Shown: positions 52,242 to 60,519, counted from the stretch's first letter. The stretch is 64,000 bases of DNA from Polyangiaceae bacterium (GCA_020633235.1 JACKEA010000011.1:1-64000); one strand, 5' to 3'. A program made the numbers and translations. The notes: generated from the letters alone by a model not told the origin.

Positions 52242-52855
52242 CCGCTGCCGCGCGCAAGGAAGCCAAGGATCCAGTAGCGCACGCTCGACGCACTCTGCTC
52301 GAGGGCGTGGGTCGCGAGGTCGCGGCTTCTTTCCCAGGCATCACGCGCCTGGGCGGGCAGATCGTCGCCGCGCTGTACCTCGCCGGCGAGCCCCGCAGCA
52401 TGGATCAACTGAGCGCCGAGCTCGGCCGCGCCAAGAGCAACGTGTTCGGCAACCTGCGGGCGTTGGAAGCCGCGCAGATCGTCGAGCGCCGCCGAGAGCC
52501 CGGCATTCGCCACGATACCTTCGCCCTCCGCGGCGCTTATCCCGACGTGATCGTGGGGGCGTACATCTCGCGGCTGCGTCAGGTCGTGGGTGACAAGCGC
52601 GCGCTGGTCGAGCGCAGCCTGGAGCTCTTGGGTGACGCCACGGGACCCGAGGCGGACGTGCTGCGTGAGCGTCTGGACGAGCTCGGGCGTAAGTATGCGC
52701 TGTTCGGCGAGGTCTTCGACAAGCTGCTTCCCGGATTGGAAGGGCCCATCGACTTGGAACGACTCGTGCGCAAGATCCCGCGCGACGTGATCAAGAGCCT
52801 CGCCGGATTGGTGCAAAGTGCCGTGAGCCTCGGCAAGCGCTTGCGTCCGCGCTGA
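52238..52855 (+). CDS. GbsR/MarR-type transcriptional regulator
   Basis: 205 aa, GTG start overlapping the pcnB stop by four bases. Winged-helix region (RLGGQIVAALYLAGEPRSMD, QLSAELGRAKSNVFGNLRAL, IVERRREPGIRHDTFALRG) of the GbsR kind, then a helical C-terminal domain for dimerisation. The ligand and targets are unknown; coupling to pcnB suggests co-expression rather than regulation of it. Confidence 0.8.
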   Translation: MTAAARKEAKDPVAHARRTLLEGVGREVAASFPGITRLGGQIVAALYLAGEPRSMDQLSAELGRAKSNVFGNLRALEAAQIVERRREPGIRHDTFALRGAYPDVIVGAYISRLRQVVGDKRALVERSLELLGDATGPEADVLRERLDELGRKYALFGEVFDKLLPGLEGPIDLERLVRKIPRDVIKSLAGLVQSAVSLGKRLRPR

Positions 52856-52874
52856 TTCCGCGGCGGACCGACAT
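52854..52874 (+). repeat. Dispersed intergenic hairpin repeat, copy 7
   Basis: GATTCCGCGGCGGACC then GACAT and CCAGAAG. It starts inside the TGA stop codon of the regulator gene (52853-52855). Confidence 0.7.
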
Positions 52875-52914
52875 CCAGAAGAAACCGATCACGGATTTCA
52901 TTTTGGTCGATGCG

Positions 52915-52931
52915 CCGCGGTAACACCGCGG
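52915..52931. terminator. Hairpin between convergent genes
   Basis: CCGCGGT, loop AAC, ACCGCGG: a perfect 7-bp stem four bases before the stop of the minus-strand lipoprotein gene. Likely bidirectional terminator. Confidence 0.5.
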
Positions 52932-52934
52932 ACG

Positions 52935-54197
52935 TCAACGCGCGACGCGATAGATGGCGCCTTGAGTGGGCGCATTGCTGCCGGACAGCAGCCAGTAGAC
53001 GTGGGTGGCGTCCATTGCGAGCGATTCGGGATTGCCGAGTCCCGTGCCCAGCGACACGTCGGGACCAACGGTCGTCCCCTGCACCGTGGCCACCCATACC
53101 GAGCCATCGCCGAAGGTGGGCCACGTGCCGCGGTTCGCCCAATAGACCTTGCCATCGGCGTAGAGGACGGCGCTGGTCACCAACTGGTCCTTCGCAATGG
53201 TCAGCGGCGAGCCGCCAGCTTTGGGCACGCGGTAGACTTTGCCGACGCCCCAGCCGATGTTGTCGAAGTCCGCGAAGAACGCATGGGTATCCGTCACATC
53301 GAGAGCGATGGCGCCGGGGTTCGGCGAACCGATGGCCTGCGGTGTATGGGGTGCGGCTTTCGGCACGCGGTAGATCGCGATCGACTTGGCGCCGGCGAGG
53401 TAGATGTAAGCGGCATCGAGGCGCACGGTGAGCGGACACAGCGTGATGTCGACCAACTTGGCCACTCCGGTGCCGTCCAGGTTCGCGCGGTAGAGCTCAC
53501 CGCTGGAAGCCGAGGCACACGTCGCCCAGTACACGCCACTCGCGTCCACGTTGAAGGAATCGGTGGGCGCTCCAATCTTGACGATGCTCTTTGGGGCGCC
53601 GCCGGCCTCTGGGGCGCGGAAGATCTCGTCGCCCTTGTTCACGAAGGCATACACGTAGCTGCCTTCCGTGTAGACCTCCCAGACGTCGACCCCGACATGC
53701 TCGTTCGTGGTGCTCTTGGTCGTGCGATCGTATCTGTACAGATCGCCCGTGAGGCTGTTGCCCCAGAAGATGGCCGACGTCGTGGGCGTCACGCTGACGG
53801 AACCGTGGATCGCCGTCGTCACCAGCTCGGGTTGGCACTGTCCGCCGGCGCAACTGGCGCCGAGGCAGGAGTGACCGCAGCTGCCGCAGTTGTCCGGGTC
53901 GGTATCGACGTTGGCGGTGCAGCCGCCGCTGCCCGCGGCGCCCGCGCTGCCCCCCATGCCCGCGAGGCCACCGCCGCCCGAAGCTCCGCCGCCACCCGCC
54001 AGCCCGCCGCCGCCTGCGCCGCCGCCGCTCCCGGCCACGCCAGCGCCGCCCCCCGTTGCGCCGTTACCCGCTGCCCCGCCGGAGGTACCGCTGTCGGTCT
54101 TGTCTTCCAGCGTGGCGTCGTCGATGCCGAACAGGGCGTTGCAGCCCAGCGCACCACTCAGCAGTAGGGCCGGGAGTATTTCGCGACGTCGGGGCAT
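52935..54197 (-). CDS. Propeller-type lipoprotein with Gly-rich linker
   Basis: 420 aa. Lipoprotein signal MPRRREILPALLLSGALGC (Cys19), a Gly/Ala/Ser linker (about 35-92), a small Cys cluster (TDPDNCGSCGHSCLGASCAG), then about 300 residues of repeated blades with SGVYWATCAS, TSAVLYADGKVYWANRG and DATHVYWLLSG, typical of six- or seven-bladed propellers in myxobacterial surface lipoproteins. Last gene of a four-gene minus-strand operon with a kinase and an FHA-AAA+ regulator. Ligand unknown. Confidence 0.78.
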   Translation of the reverse strand: MPRRREILPALLLSGALGCNALFGIDDATLEDKTDSGTSGGAAGNGATGGGAGVAGSGGGAGGGGLAGGGGASGGGGLAGMGGSAGAAGSGGCTANVDTDPDNCGSCGHSCLGASCAGGQCQPELVTTAIHGSVSVTPTTSAIFWGNSLTGDLYRYDRTTKSTTNEHVGVDVWEVYTEGSYVYAFVNKGDEIFRAPEAGGAPKSIVKIGAPTDSFNVDASGVYWATCASASSGELYRANLDGTGVAKLVDITLCPLTVRLDAAYIYLAGAKSIAIYRVPKAAPHTPQAIGSPNPGAIALDVTDTHAFFADFDNIGWGVGKVYRVPKAGGSPLTIAKDQLVTSAVLYADGKVYWANRGTWPTFGDGSVWVATVQGTTVGPDVSLGTGLGNPESLAMDATHVYWLLSGSNAPTQGAIYRVAR

Positions 54198-54224
54198 CGA
54201 GGTTCAGGGTAGCCCAATTGCGGC

Positions 54225-55265
54225 TCAGAATCTGGCGCCGCCGAGAAGTCCCGCATGCCTCGGACCGCCGGTGGGGCTGAGCCACCAGCTGGCCGTGGGC
54301 TCCCGCGGAGCGGTCAAGAACATCACGGCGCCGCCGACCGTGGCGACCGCGCCAACACTCATGAAGACGGTAGCCAGATTGCCGGAGCTCCGTGCGTCGT
54401 CGCGCAAGCTCTTCCCGGTGCTGTCACACACGTCCCCACGGCAGTAGGCGGACGAGTCGTCGTTCTTGGAGATGGCACGTCCCAAGAACACCCCGCCAAC
54501 GCCCAGTGCCACGACCCCGCTCCCGCCCACGACCACACCCCACAAGCGCTGTGTGTCGCCTCGGCCGGTGTCCCGGGCGGGGCTCGGGCGCTCGGGACTC
54601 GGCGCGGGCGCCGGCGGTGCTGGCTTCACCGCAGCCGGAGCGGGCTCCTCGGGGGCTCGGGGTTGGACGACCTCGACGGGAGGCGCCTCGCCGACGGCGG
54701 GCACGACCACCCGAAGGGTCTTGCCCGCTATCGCGATGATCCGTTGCTCTGAGCCCTGGCGTCCGGGAGCCGATGCGACCAACTGATGCTCCCCGGGGTC
54801 TACGGGGATGGGCTTGTCCCACAAGCGGCGAGGGATTTCTTCTTCGTCCCTCCGGATCGTCAGATCGTCCGGACGATCGCTCGGCTCCACGACGACGTAG
54901 GCCAAGCGGGACGTGAGCGCGTCAGCCTTCTTGCGGGCGAAGGCTTCGCGCTCGGCTTGTTGTTGCGTGCGCGCCAGGGCGGCAGCGCGCTTGTAGGTGA
55001 CCCACGCGCTGGCAGTGCGGTTCAGCTTCTCGTAACAGGTTGCCAAGTTGAGCAACGTGCCAACCGCCGCGTCGGTGGCTTGGCTGTCTTCGAACTTCTC
55101 GCAGGCCACGGAGTAGTCGCCGCGCTGCATGGCCTCTCGACCCTGCACGAACAATGCTTCGGCGGTTGCCTTCTGTGAGGCAGTGTCGTCGGCGCTCGCC
55201 CCGCTAGCCATGACCAGCGTGGCCAGCAGCGAGACGACCGCCAGGTAGCGTCGAAAGCTATTCAC
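54225..55265 (-). CDS. TPR-like exported membrane protein
   Basis: 346 aa, GTG start overlapping the kinase stop by eight bases. Signal peptide (to ASGASA), a TPR-like helical region (AEALFVQGREAMQRGDYSVA, GTLLNLATCYEKLNRTASAW), a PEGA-like beta domain (YVVVEPSDRPDDLTIRRDEE, IPVDPGEHQLVASAPGRQ), a Pro-rich linker, and two C-terminal hydrophobic helices (VVVGGSGVVALGVGGVFLG, FMSVGAVATVGGAVMFL). This architecture is common next to Ser/Thr kinases in myxobacteria and suggests a sensor or adaptor in the envelope. Confidence 0.8.
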   Translation of the reverse strand: MNSFRRYLAVVSLLATLVMASGASADDTASQKATAEALFVQGREAMQRGDYSVACEKFEDSQATDAAVGTLLNLATCYEKLNRTASAWVTYKRAAALARTQQQAEREAFARKKADALTSRLAYVVVEPSDRPDDLTIRRDEEEIPRRLWDKPIPVDPGEHQLVASAPGRQGSEQRIIAIAGKTLRVVVPAVGEAPPVEVVQPRAPEEPAPAAVKPAPPAPAPSPERPSPARDTGRGDTQRLWGVVVGGSGVVALGVGGVFLGRAISKNDDSSAYCRGDVCDSTGKSLRDDARSSGNLATVFMSVGAVATVGGAVMFLTAPREPTASWWLSPTGGPRHAGLLGGARF

Positions 55266-56622
55266 GGTCCATCAATAGCGGGTTTTCCGTGCCGCTGCGC
55301 TTGGTGGGCGGCGTGGGTTCCTTCGGCTGCTCGGGGCGCTGGCGGATCACGGTGCGGGGAGTTGGCTCGGGTTCCGTGCTGGCCATGGGCGGCGCGGGCT
55401 TCGTGGTTGAATGCTCCGAGGATGGCTTGCGGGAGAGCGCGTCGAGGAACGCTTGGTACGCCTGGCGTTCCGGCTGCAACCCGGTGGTGAGCAAGGCCGG
55501 AGCTTCTCCACCGAGCAAGAACAGCGTCCCCGCCAAGGGCACCACCGCGGCCAGCGCGGCCCACCACAGCCGCCGCCGGGACCGGGGCCGTACCGGCTCC
55601 TCGTGCGAGAGCCCGTCCGTGGTGCTGCTGGAGAACGCGGACGGGGGGCCGTGAGAAGAAACGGTGAGGGCGTCCGCTGCGGGCTGCAGCTCGGACGGCT
55701 TCGGTGCCTCGCTGCTCCAGCGGTGGATTCGAGCCAGTTTTGCCTGACTCGTGGCCGGGGCGAAGGGACCGACGGCGGCCGCCAGATCTCGTATCGAAGC
55801 AAACCGGCGCGCGGGGTCCTTCTCCAGGCAGCGCATTATGACTTCGCTCAGGGCCTCGGAAACCTCGACGCGCTGGTGGAGAGGGGTCGGGTCGACGTGC
55901 AGCACGGCGCCGCAGATCTCCGACATCGATTCCGCGTCGAAGGGGGACGCGCCGGACAACAGCTCGTAGGCCGTGATGCCCAACGCCCAGATGTCCGCGC
56001 GCGCATCCACGGTGGAGCTGGGCCGCATCTGTTCCGGTGACATGTAGCGAGGAGAGCCGATCCAGCCGCCGGTCTCCGTCGCGCTGAAGTCGCCTTCGCT
56101 CACCGATTGAGCTGCCTTGGCGATTCCGAAGTCCAGAACGCGCAGGCGCTCGCTGCCGTCCTTGCCACGCGCCAAGAACAGATTCGCCGGCTTCACGTCG
56201 CGATGAACGATGCCAGCCGCGTGGGCTTCCGCGAGGCCGTCACAGGCCTCGATCAGAAAGCCGGCGACCTGCTCTGGGGTCAGGGGGCCGGAGCGATCCA
56301 AGCGGCGCGCCAGATCCTCGCCTTCCAGGTACTCCATCACCATGTACGGCGCGCCGTCTTCCAGCGTGCCCACGTCGAGCACGCGCGCCACGTGCTCGCT
56401 CTCCAAGCGTACGGCGGCGCGGGCTTCCCGCAGGAAGCGAGCCACGTGTCGCTGCTCTTGGGCCAGCTCGTTGCGGAGCACCTTGAGCGCGACCGGATGG
56501 TTCAAGACCAGGTGCTGGGCCTTGGCGACGATGCCAATGCCCCCACGCCCGAGGAGCCGCTCGATGCGGTACTTCTCGTCGATCACTTGACCGACGCTGA
56601 TTGGGCAATCCTCCTCCGACAT
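55258..56622 (-). CDS. Membrane Ser/Thr protein kinase
   Basis: 454 aa from the ATG at 56622; the frame extends ten codons further upstream. Full Hanks kinase: LLGRGGIGIVAKAQ, Lys in VALKVLRNEL, VHRDVKPANLFLA, DFGIAKAAQ and GSPRYMSPEQ. One membrane helix near residue 350 (LWWAALAAVVPLAGTLFLLG) separates it from a Pro/Ser/Thr-rich periplasmic tail of about 90 residues. It overlaps the TPR gene and follows the FHA-AAA+ gene by 52 bases, so regulator, kinase, adaptor and lipoprotein probably form one signalling unit. Confidence 0.92.
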   Translation of the reverse strand: MSEEDCPISVGQVIDEKYRIERLLGRGGIGIVAKAQHLVLNHPVALKVLRNELAQEQRHVARFLREARAAVRLESEHVARVLDVGTLEDGAPYMVMEYLEGEDLARRLDRSGPLTPEQVAGFLIEACDGLAEAHAAGIVHRDVKPANLFLARGKDGSERLRVLDFGIAKAAQSVSEGDFSATETGGWIGSPRYMSPEQMRPSSTVDARADIWALGITAYELLSGASPFDAESMSEICGAVLHVDPTPLHQRVEVSEALSEVIMRCLEKDPARRFASIRDLAAAVGPFAPATSQAKLARIHRWSSEAPKPSELQPAADALTVSSHGPPSAFSSSTTDGLSHEEPVRPRSRRRLWWAALAAVVPLAGTLFLLGGEAPALLTTGLQPERQAYQAFLDALSRKPSSEHSTTKPAPPMASTEPEPTPRTVIRQRPEQPKEPTPPTKRSGTENPLLMDRE

Positions 56623-56674
56623 CCGGCTAGGAATGTAGCGCGCTCTCGCCACTCTCGGTCAAGGACGAGGTAGG

Positions 56675-58102
56675 TCAACTCTCATCCGAGCGCGGTACGC
56701 CCAGCTTCTTCATCAGGCGATAGAGCACGAACCGGTTCTTCAGCCCGAGCGCCTGGGCCGCTCGTGTCACGCTGCCGCCGGCTTGGGACAGCGCGGACTC
56801 GATCGCCTCGCGGGTGAGCTCGGGTGTCTCTTCGGAGGCGTGTCGCGAGAGGGCATCGCTGACTTCGGGGGTCAGCGCGATGAACTTGTCGCCGCTGGTG
56901 GAGAACGCGACCAGCAGCGCTCGCTCGAGCTCGCGCGTGTGCTCCAGGTAGTCATGACGGAGCAGGGTCTCGATCAACTCCGGTGCCAGGCGCGGGTGAC
57001 TCCCGTCCGCCTCGAAGAAGCGCTCGGTGAGGTCTGGGTGCGTTGCGGCAAAGGTCCTGAGCAGGTGGTTCACGAGCAGCGGAATGTCCTCGATGCGCTC
57101 GGCAAGGCCCGGAACGCGAACGCGCATCTTGAGCCGGGCGGCAAAGTCGCGCTTCAGCTCTTCGATGTGGCGATTGGTCGCCGCCACCAAGCGCAGGTCG
57201 GAGCGCCGCATGGCGGAGTCCCCCAGCCGCTGATACTCACCGTCGCGATCGAGCACCCTCAGCAGGTGCGGCTGTAGCGATGCGGGTAGCTCGCCGATCT
57301 CGTCCAGGAACAGCGTGCCGCCATCGGCCTCGGCGATCAGGCCGGGGCGCAGCGGTGATCCCACGTTGGGGTAGTCCTTCACGGTGCCGAACAGCTCGGC
57401 GTCCACCAGGGACGCGGGCAGGGTCGCAGCATTGCGAGCCACGAACGAGCGCTTGGCACGTGGTGACAGCGTGTGTACGGCGTGCGCCGCCAGCTCCTTG
57501 CCGGCGCCGGTGTCGCCCAAGAGCAACACGTGCTGTTGTGATCGTGCAGCGAACGCCAGCGTGTCGCGGAGATGCCACGCCGCCGGACTCTCGCCCACGA
57601 TTCCATCGGGGTCCGGCGATCCAAAGGGAAAGCTGCGGTCGCCAGGGTAGTGGTTCAGCGGGGAAAAAGCCTTTGGGCGCCTCACCACCAAGAGCACCAT
57701 TGCCCAGTGCAGCCGCAGCACGTCACCGTGCCCCACGGTGGCGCTGTCGGTGAGCACACCATTGACGTAGAGCTTGCAGCGCCCGGTGTTTTCGACCTCG
57801 AGCCTTTGACCCCGCGGTCTGAGCACGAGCTGTTCGCGGGAGATGCGTTGCCCCGCCAGGGGCGGCGTGGGGCGCATGCCGCTCGGGCGTTGCCTCTGGA
57901 AGACGACTCGGGACCGCTTGCCGTCCTCGTCGACGGTGCCCCGCCCCAGCATTGAAGCCTGCTCGATCGGGGCCGCTTCGCCAACGCGATCCGGCTCCTC
58001 CAAAGACCAGGCGATGACGACGTGCAGTCCCTCCTCCGTCGGTCCGTCGGGCCCCGTCTCCCACGGGATGCCGTCATTCGTGTCGGTCGTCTCGCCGGTC
58101 AC
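56675..58102 (-). CDS. FHA-domain AAA+ regulator of the sigma-54 activator type, lacking GAFTGA
   Basis: 475 aa from a GTG at 58102; no upstream ATG fits. An FHA domain (about 45-150: ASMLGRGTVDE, ISREQLVLRPRGQRLEVENT) precedes an AAA+ domain with Walker A GDTGAGKE (196-203), Walker B GGTLFLDEIGELP and sensor region LRLVAATNRHI, then a Fis-type helix-turn-helix at the end (GGSVTRAAQALGLKNRFVLY). The loop that normally carries GAFTGA, which contacts sigma-54, reads ELFGTVKDYPNVGSPLRPG (from 236). It may not activate sigma-54 in the usual way. The FHA domain should bind a phosphothreonine made by a kinase such as the one next door. Confidence 0.87.
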   Translation of the reverse strand: MTGETTDTNDGIPWETGPDGPTEEGLHVVIAWSLEEPDRVGEAAPIEQASMLGRGTVDEDGKRSRVVFQRQRPSGMRPTPPLAGQRISREQLVLRPRGQRLEVENTGRCKLYVNGVLTDSATVGHGDVLRLHWAMVLLVVRRPKAFSPLNHYPGDRSFPFGSPDPDGIVGESPAAWHLRDTLAFAARSQQHVLLLGDTGAGKELAAHAVHTLSPRAKRSFVARNAATLPASLVDAELFGTVKDYPNVGSPLRPGLIAEADGGTLFLDEIGELPASLQPHLLRVLDRDGEYQRLGDSAMRRSDLRLVAATNRHIEELKRDFAARLKMRVRVPGLAERIEDIPLLVNHLLRTFAATHPDLTERFFEADGSHPRLAPELIETLLRHDYLEHTRELERALLVAFSTSGDKFIALTPEVSDALSRHASEETPELTREAIESALSQAGGSVTRAAQALGLKNRFVLYRLMKKLGVPRSDES

Positions 58103-58169
58103 TCGCGGAAACTTATGCGGTTTGTGCCCCGAAGATCCATGATCAACGGCGATGCCGACGACGCCAGGC

Positions 58170-58191
58170 GGTTTCCGCGCCGGACCAACAA
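58170..58191 (+). repeat. Dispersed intergenic hairpin repeat, copy 8
   Basis: GGTTTCCGCGCCGGACC then AACAA and CCAGGAA. Stems GGT/ACC and CCG/CGG around a CGC loop. Located in the divergent gap between the FHA regulator and a lipoprotein gene. Confidence 0.7.
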
Positions 58192-58270
58192 CCAGGAATT
58201 CCAAGCCACGGAGTTTGGTTTTGTCGGGGCGGCGCGGTTCCATCGCGGACGCTTGCGTATGCTTGGGGCG

Positions 58271-59107
58271 ATGAACCGGCTCGGGTTCGCGCTGCTGCTC
58301 GCGTCGTGTGCCGGCAGCAAAGCGCCCGTGGCACCAGCGCCCGTCGTGGTGCAAGCGCCCGCGGCGGTGCCCGACAGCACCGCGCCGCCGCCGGTGCAAC
58401 AGAGCTCGGCGTTCGCCCAGAGTCCGATCACGCCGTTGGCGGACTCCATCGAGGTACTGACTCGAGCGCTGTTGATGGGCGGCCGCTTGCCCGACACCGG
58501 AATCGAGCTCGAGCCGTACTCGAACGCCGAAGATCTCGTCGAGATGGACGAGCGGCCCGACGCCGAAGCGTTCCACAGCGTGCTCTTCGACGTGCGCTTC
58601 CTCGCCGTGCTGCTTCCCGAGGAAGAGGCGCTGCCCCGCACGTACGGGCCCCAGACGAGCAACGCAGGGGCGGTGGAGATCGAGCTGGTGCTCACCCGCG
58701 CGGGCCTGAAAGTGGGGAGCGTGCGCGAGCATCGCTGGGTCGACGGGCTTCCGTTGCCTGCTTGGCTCGCGGGCGTCGCGAAGCCCAGCGAGGACGTCCT
58801 TGCCGCGCTGCAGTCCAAGACGCTGGACCGCATGTTGGTGGGCATCGACGAGAAGCGCATTCTGGAGCCCCACAAGCTGTGGATGAACGATCGCTTCCAG
58901 CTGATGGGCGATCCCGGGATTCGGGAGTGCGGCGAGATCGCCGCCGCAGCGAAGACCAAGAAGCCGCTGGGCTATCGGGGAACCGAAGCGGTGCTATGGC
59001 TGGTGGATGGCGACGCGGCCTGGGCGCTCCGCTACGAGCTCCGCGAAGTGGACGGTCGCATCGTGCTGGGCACGCACCCGCTGGTGATGGGCGGTAAGAT
59101 CCGCTGA
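58271..59107 (+). CDS. Lipoprotein of unknown function
   Basis: 278 aa from the ATG at 58271. Lipoprotein signal MNRLGFALLLASC (Cys13), a Pro/Ala/Val-rich linker (to about 55), then a globular alpha/beta domain of about 220 residues (HSVLFDVRFLAVLLPEEEAL, TEAVLWLVDGDAAWALRYEL). TATGCT at 58258-58263 sits eight bases before this ATG and overlaps an alternative upstream ATG (58259), which favours 58271. Family not recognised. Confidence 0.72.
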   Translation: MNRLGFALLLASCAGSKAPVAPAPVVVQAPAAVPDSTAPPPVQQSSAFAQSPITPLADSIEVLTRALLMGGRLPDTGIELEPYSNAEDLVEMDERPDAEAFHSVLFDVRFLAVLLPEEEALPRTYGPQTSNAGAVEIELVLTRAGLKVGSVREHRWVDGLPLPAWLAGVAKPSEDVLAALQSKTLDRMLVGIDEKRILEPHKLWMNDRFQLMGDPGIRECGEIAAAAKTKKPLGYRGTEAVLWLVDGDAAWALRYELREVDGRIVLGTHPLVMGGKIR

Positions 59108-59152
59108 TTCCGTTCTCGCCTGGGCAACGAGCTTGCGTGACAATGCACCCGG

Positions 59153-59725
59153 ATGCGCCACGTTCTCGCTCTTGCGTCGCTCGTCGTCCCCTGCGCCTGC
59201 GCGGGCGCGCCTCCCTCCTCCCCCGCGGCATCCGTGGCGGAGGTGCCGCGCGCCGGCACTGGCCAAGCAGCCGGCGCCGAAGCGCCGAGCCGTGTCGACC
59301 CGCCCGCTGCGGCGTGCGACACGGAGCAGCTGCCGCCCAAGGAGCTGGTCGCCGACAACCTCGGCGCCACGGACGTAACCGGACTCGCTGAAATCACGGA
59401 AGCGTCGGTTTCGGATCCGCAGGCCACGGGCGGCTACGTGAACGTGCTCTACGACGTCCGCGTGCTCGAGCAGTACGCCGGCTCATCCCTGCCCAACGAG
59501 CTGCGCCTGTCACAGGGCGCCGAGGTCCCCGCGCATCCCCGCGCCATCGGCACGCTCTTGTTCTTCAGCGCTTGTCGCTCCGGCGATGGTACGGCGTTCG
59601 AGCCCGACGTCGGCTACTTCTTCCCGATCCCACCAGGGTGCCGGCCGCAGATCGAAGCCATGGCCCGCGCCGCCCAAGCGCAGCACGCCGAGCGCAGCGG
59701 TCCCTTTCCCGCCTGCGCGCGCTGA
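59153..59725 (+). CDS. Lipoprotein of unknown function
   Basis: 190 aa. Short lipoprotein-type leader (MRHVLALASLVVPCACAG; Cys14 or Cys16 as anchor). An Ala/Pro-rich linker, then a domain of about 130 residues (VNVLYDVRVLEQYAGSSLPN, RAIGTLLFFSACRSGDG) containing three cysteines. It follows the previous lipoprotein gene on the same strand after 45 bases. GACAAT at 59139-59144 lies eight bases upstream of the ATG, so it may have its own leaderless promoter. Not recognised. Confidence 0.68.
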   Translation: MRHVLALASLVVPCACAGAPPSSPAASVAEVPRAGTGQAAGAEAPSRVDPPAAACDTEQLPPKELVADNLGATDVTGLAEITEASVSDPQATGGYVNVLYDVRVLEQYAGSSLPNELRLSQGAEVPAHPRAIGTLLFFSACRSGDGTAFEPDVGYFFPIPPGCRPQIEAMARAAQAQHAERSGPFPACAR

Positions 59726-59730
59726 CTCAC

Positions 59731-59916
59731 ATGCTGCGCGTGCATGTCGATCGTGACCAAGTGGAGGTCACATTCGGGGGCACGACGTGGCTGAGCGCTG
59801 CAGCCACTGCGCGTGGGACCACCCTATCCACACACGCAACCAGCCGCGGCTGGAGTCGACAGGTGGCCTCCGCCATCGCCGGCGGCTACACTGTGAGGAG
59901 TGAGCATGGGTTCTGA
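59731..59916 (+). CDS. Possible small protein (61 aa), uncertain
   Basis: An ATG five bases after the lipoprotein stop opens a 61-residue frame (MLRVHVDRDQVEVTFGGTTW at its start), overlapping the next gene by 11 bases in another frame. It could be a small barrel-like protein, but there is no ribosome site and GC-rich DNA makes such frames by chance. Without it, 59726-59905 is gene-free. Confidence 0.25.
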   Translation: MLRVHVDRDQVEVTFGGTTWLSAAATARGTTLSTHATSRGWSRQVASAIAGGYTVRSEHGF

Positions 59917-60250
59917 CGACGTGACCATCGGGGTCCTACGGGCGATTCGCGACGAGGTATCGCTCACCAATCAGCGCTTGGACCAGACGAATCAGCGCTT
60001 GGACCAGACGAATCACCGCTTGGACCAGACGAATCAGCGTTTGGAGGCGATGCGTGACGAGCTATCGCGCCGCATCGTGGAGTCCGAGGTGCGCACCGCA
60101 ACGGCCATCACCGAGCTGGCCGGTACGGTCCGCGAAATGACCGCGATCTTGCGGGCGTCCCATGACCTTCGCCCGCGGCTCGAACGCTGCGAGGGGGACA
60201 TCGTCGCGTTGAGTCGTCGGGTGGACGCGCTGTCGGGCTCCGGCGGCTAG
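59906..60250 (+). CDS. Small coiled-coil protein with heptad repeats
   Basis: 114 aa from the ATG at 59906 (GGAG upstream at 59896-59899). Residues about 20-50 are four near-identical heptads, TNQRLDQ, encoded by 21-base direct repeats at 59969-60046. More helix follows (RRIVESEVRTATAITELAGT, then RCEGDIVALSRRVDALSG). No signal peptide or membrane helix. Probably a cytoplasmic coiled-coil oligomer; repeat number may vary between strains. Function unknown. Confidence 0.72.
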   Translation: MGSDDVTIGVLRAIRDEVSLTNQRLDQTNQRLDQTNHRLDQTNQRLEAMRDELSRRIVESEVRTATAITELAGTVREMTAILRASHDLRPRLERCEGDIVALSRRVDALSGSGG

Positions 60251-60422
60251 CTACTGCGAGCGCGCGGCGCCCGATGGGTCCGGCTCGAGCGCAATTCCGC
60301 TTGCGGGGTTCGGCGCGGGCATGAGGGCTTCTGACCTCGGCTCCGAGCAGGTCTCGGTAGAACGAGAGGCTCGCCGTGAGATCTCTCGAGTACACGTGGA
60401 CGTGGTCGAAGCTCGTGATCAT
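60251..60422 (-). pseudogene. Remnant of a VOC (glyoxalase-type) gene
   Basis: From an ATG at 60422 the minus strand encodes MITSFDHVHVYSRDLTASLS then FYRDLLGAEV, a textbook N-terminus of a vicinal-oxygen-chelate protein with its first metal-binding His. Similarity then stops; the next bases read on without fold-like sequence, and a different frame ending at 60251 finishes with a VOC-like short tail (SGIALEPDPSG). Usual length is about 130 residues, so most of the gene is deleted. Not expected to be functional. Confidence 0.6.
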
Positions 60423-60497
60423 GAAGGGAGACAAGACCAAGCGCAGGGTCGTGTCCAGCAGGCAGGGGACAACCGCGCATTTCGCCCGTTTGCATTT

Positions 60498-60519
60498 GCT
60501 TGTTGGAGCGACGCGGCCA
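60498..60519 (-). repeat. Variant intergenic hairpin repeat
   Basis: On the minus strand GGCCGCGTCGCTCC then AACAAG, close to the variant at 5562-5583 (CGCTCC then AACAA). It lies upstream of the LuxR-type regulator gene and downstream of nothing but the VOC remnant. Confidence 0.45.
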
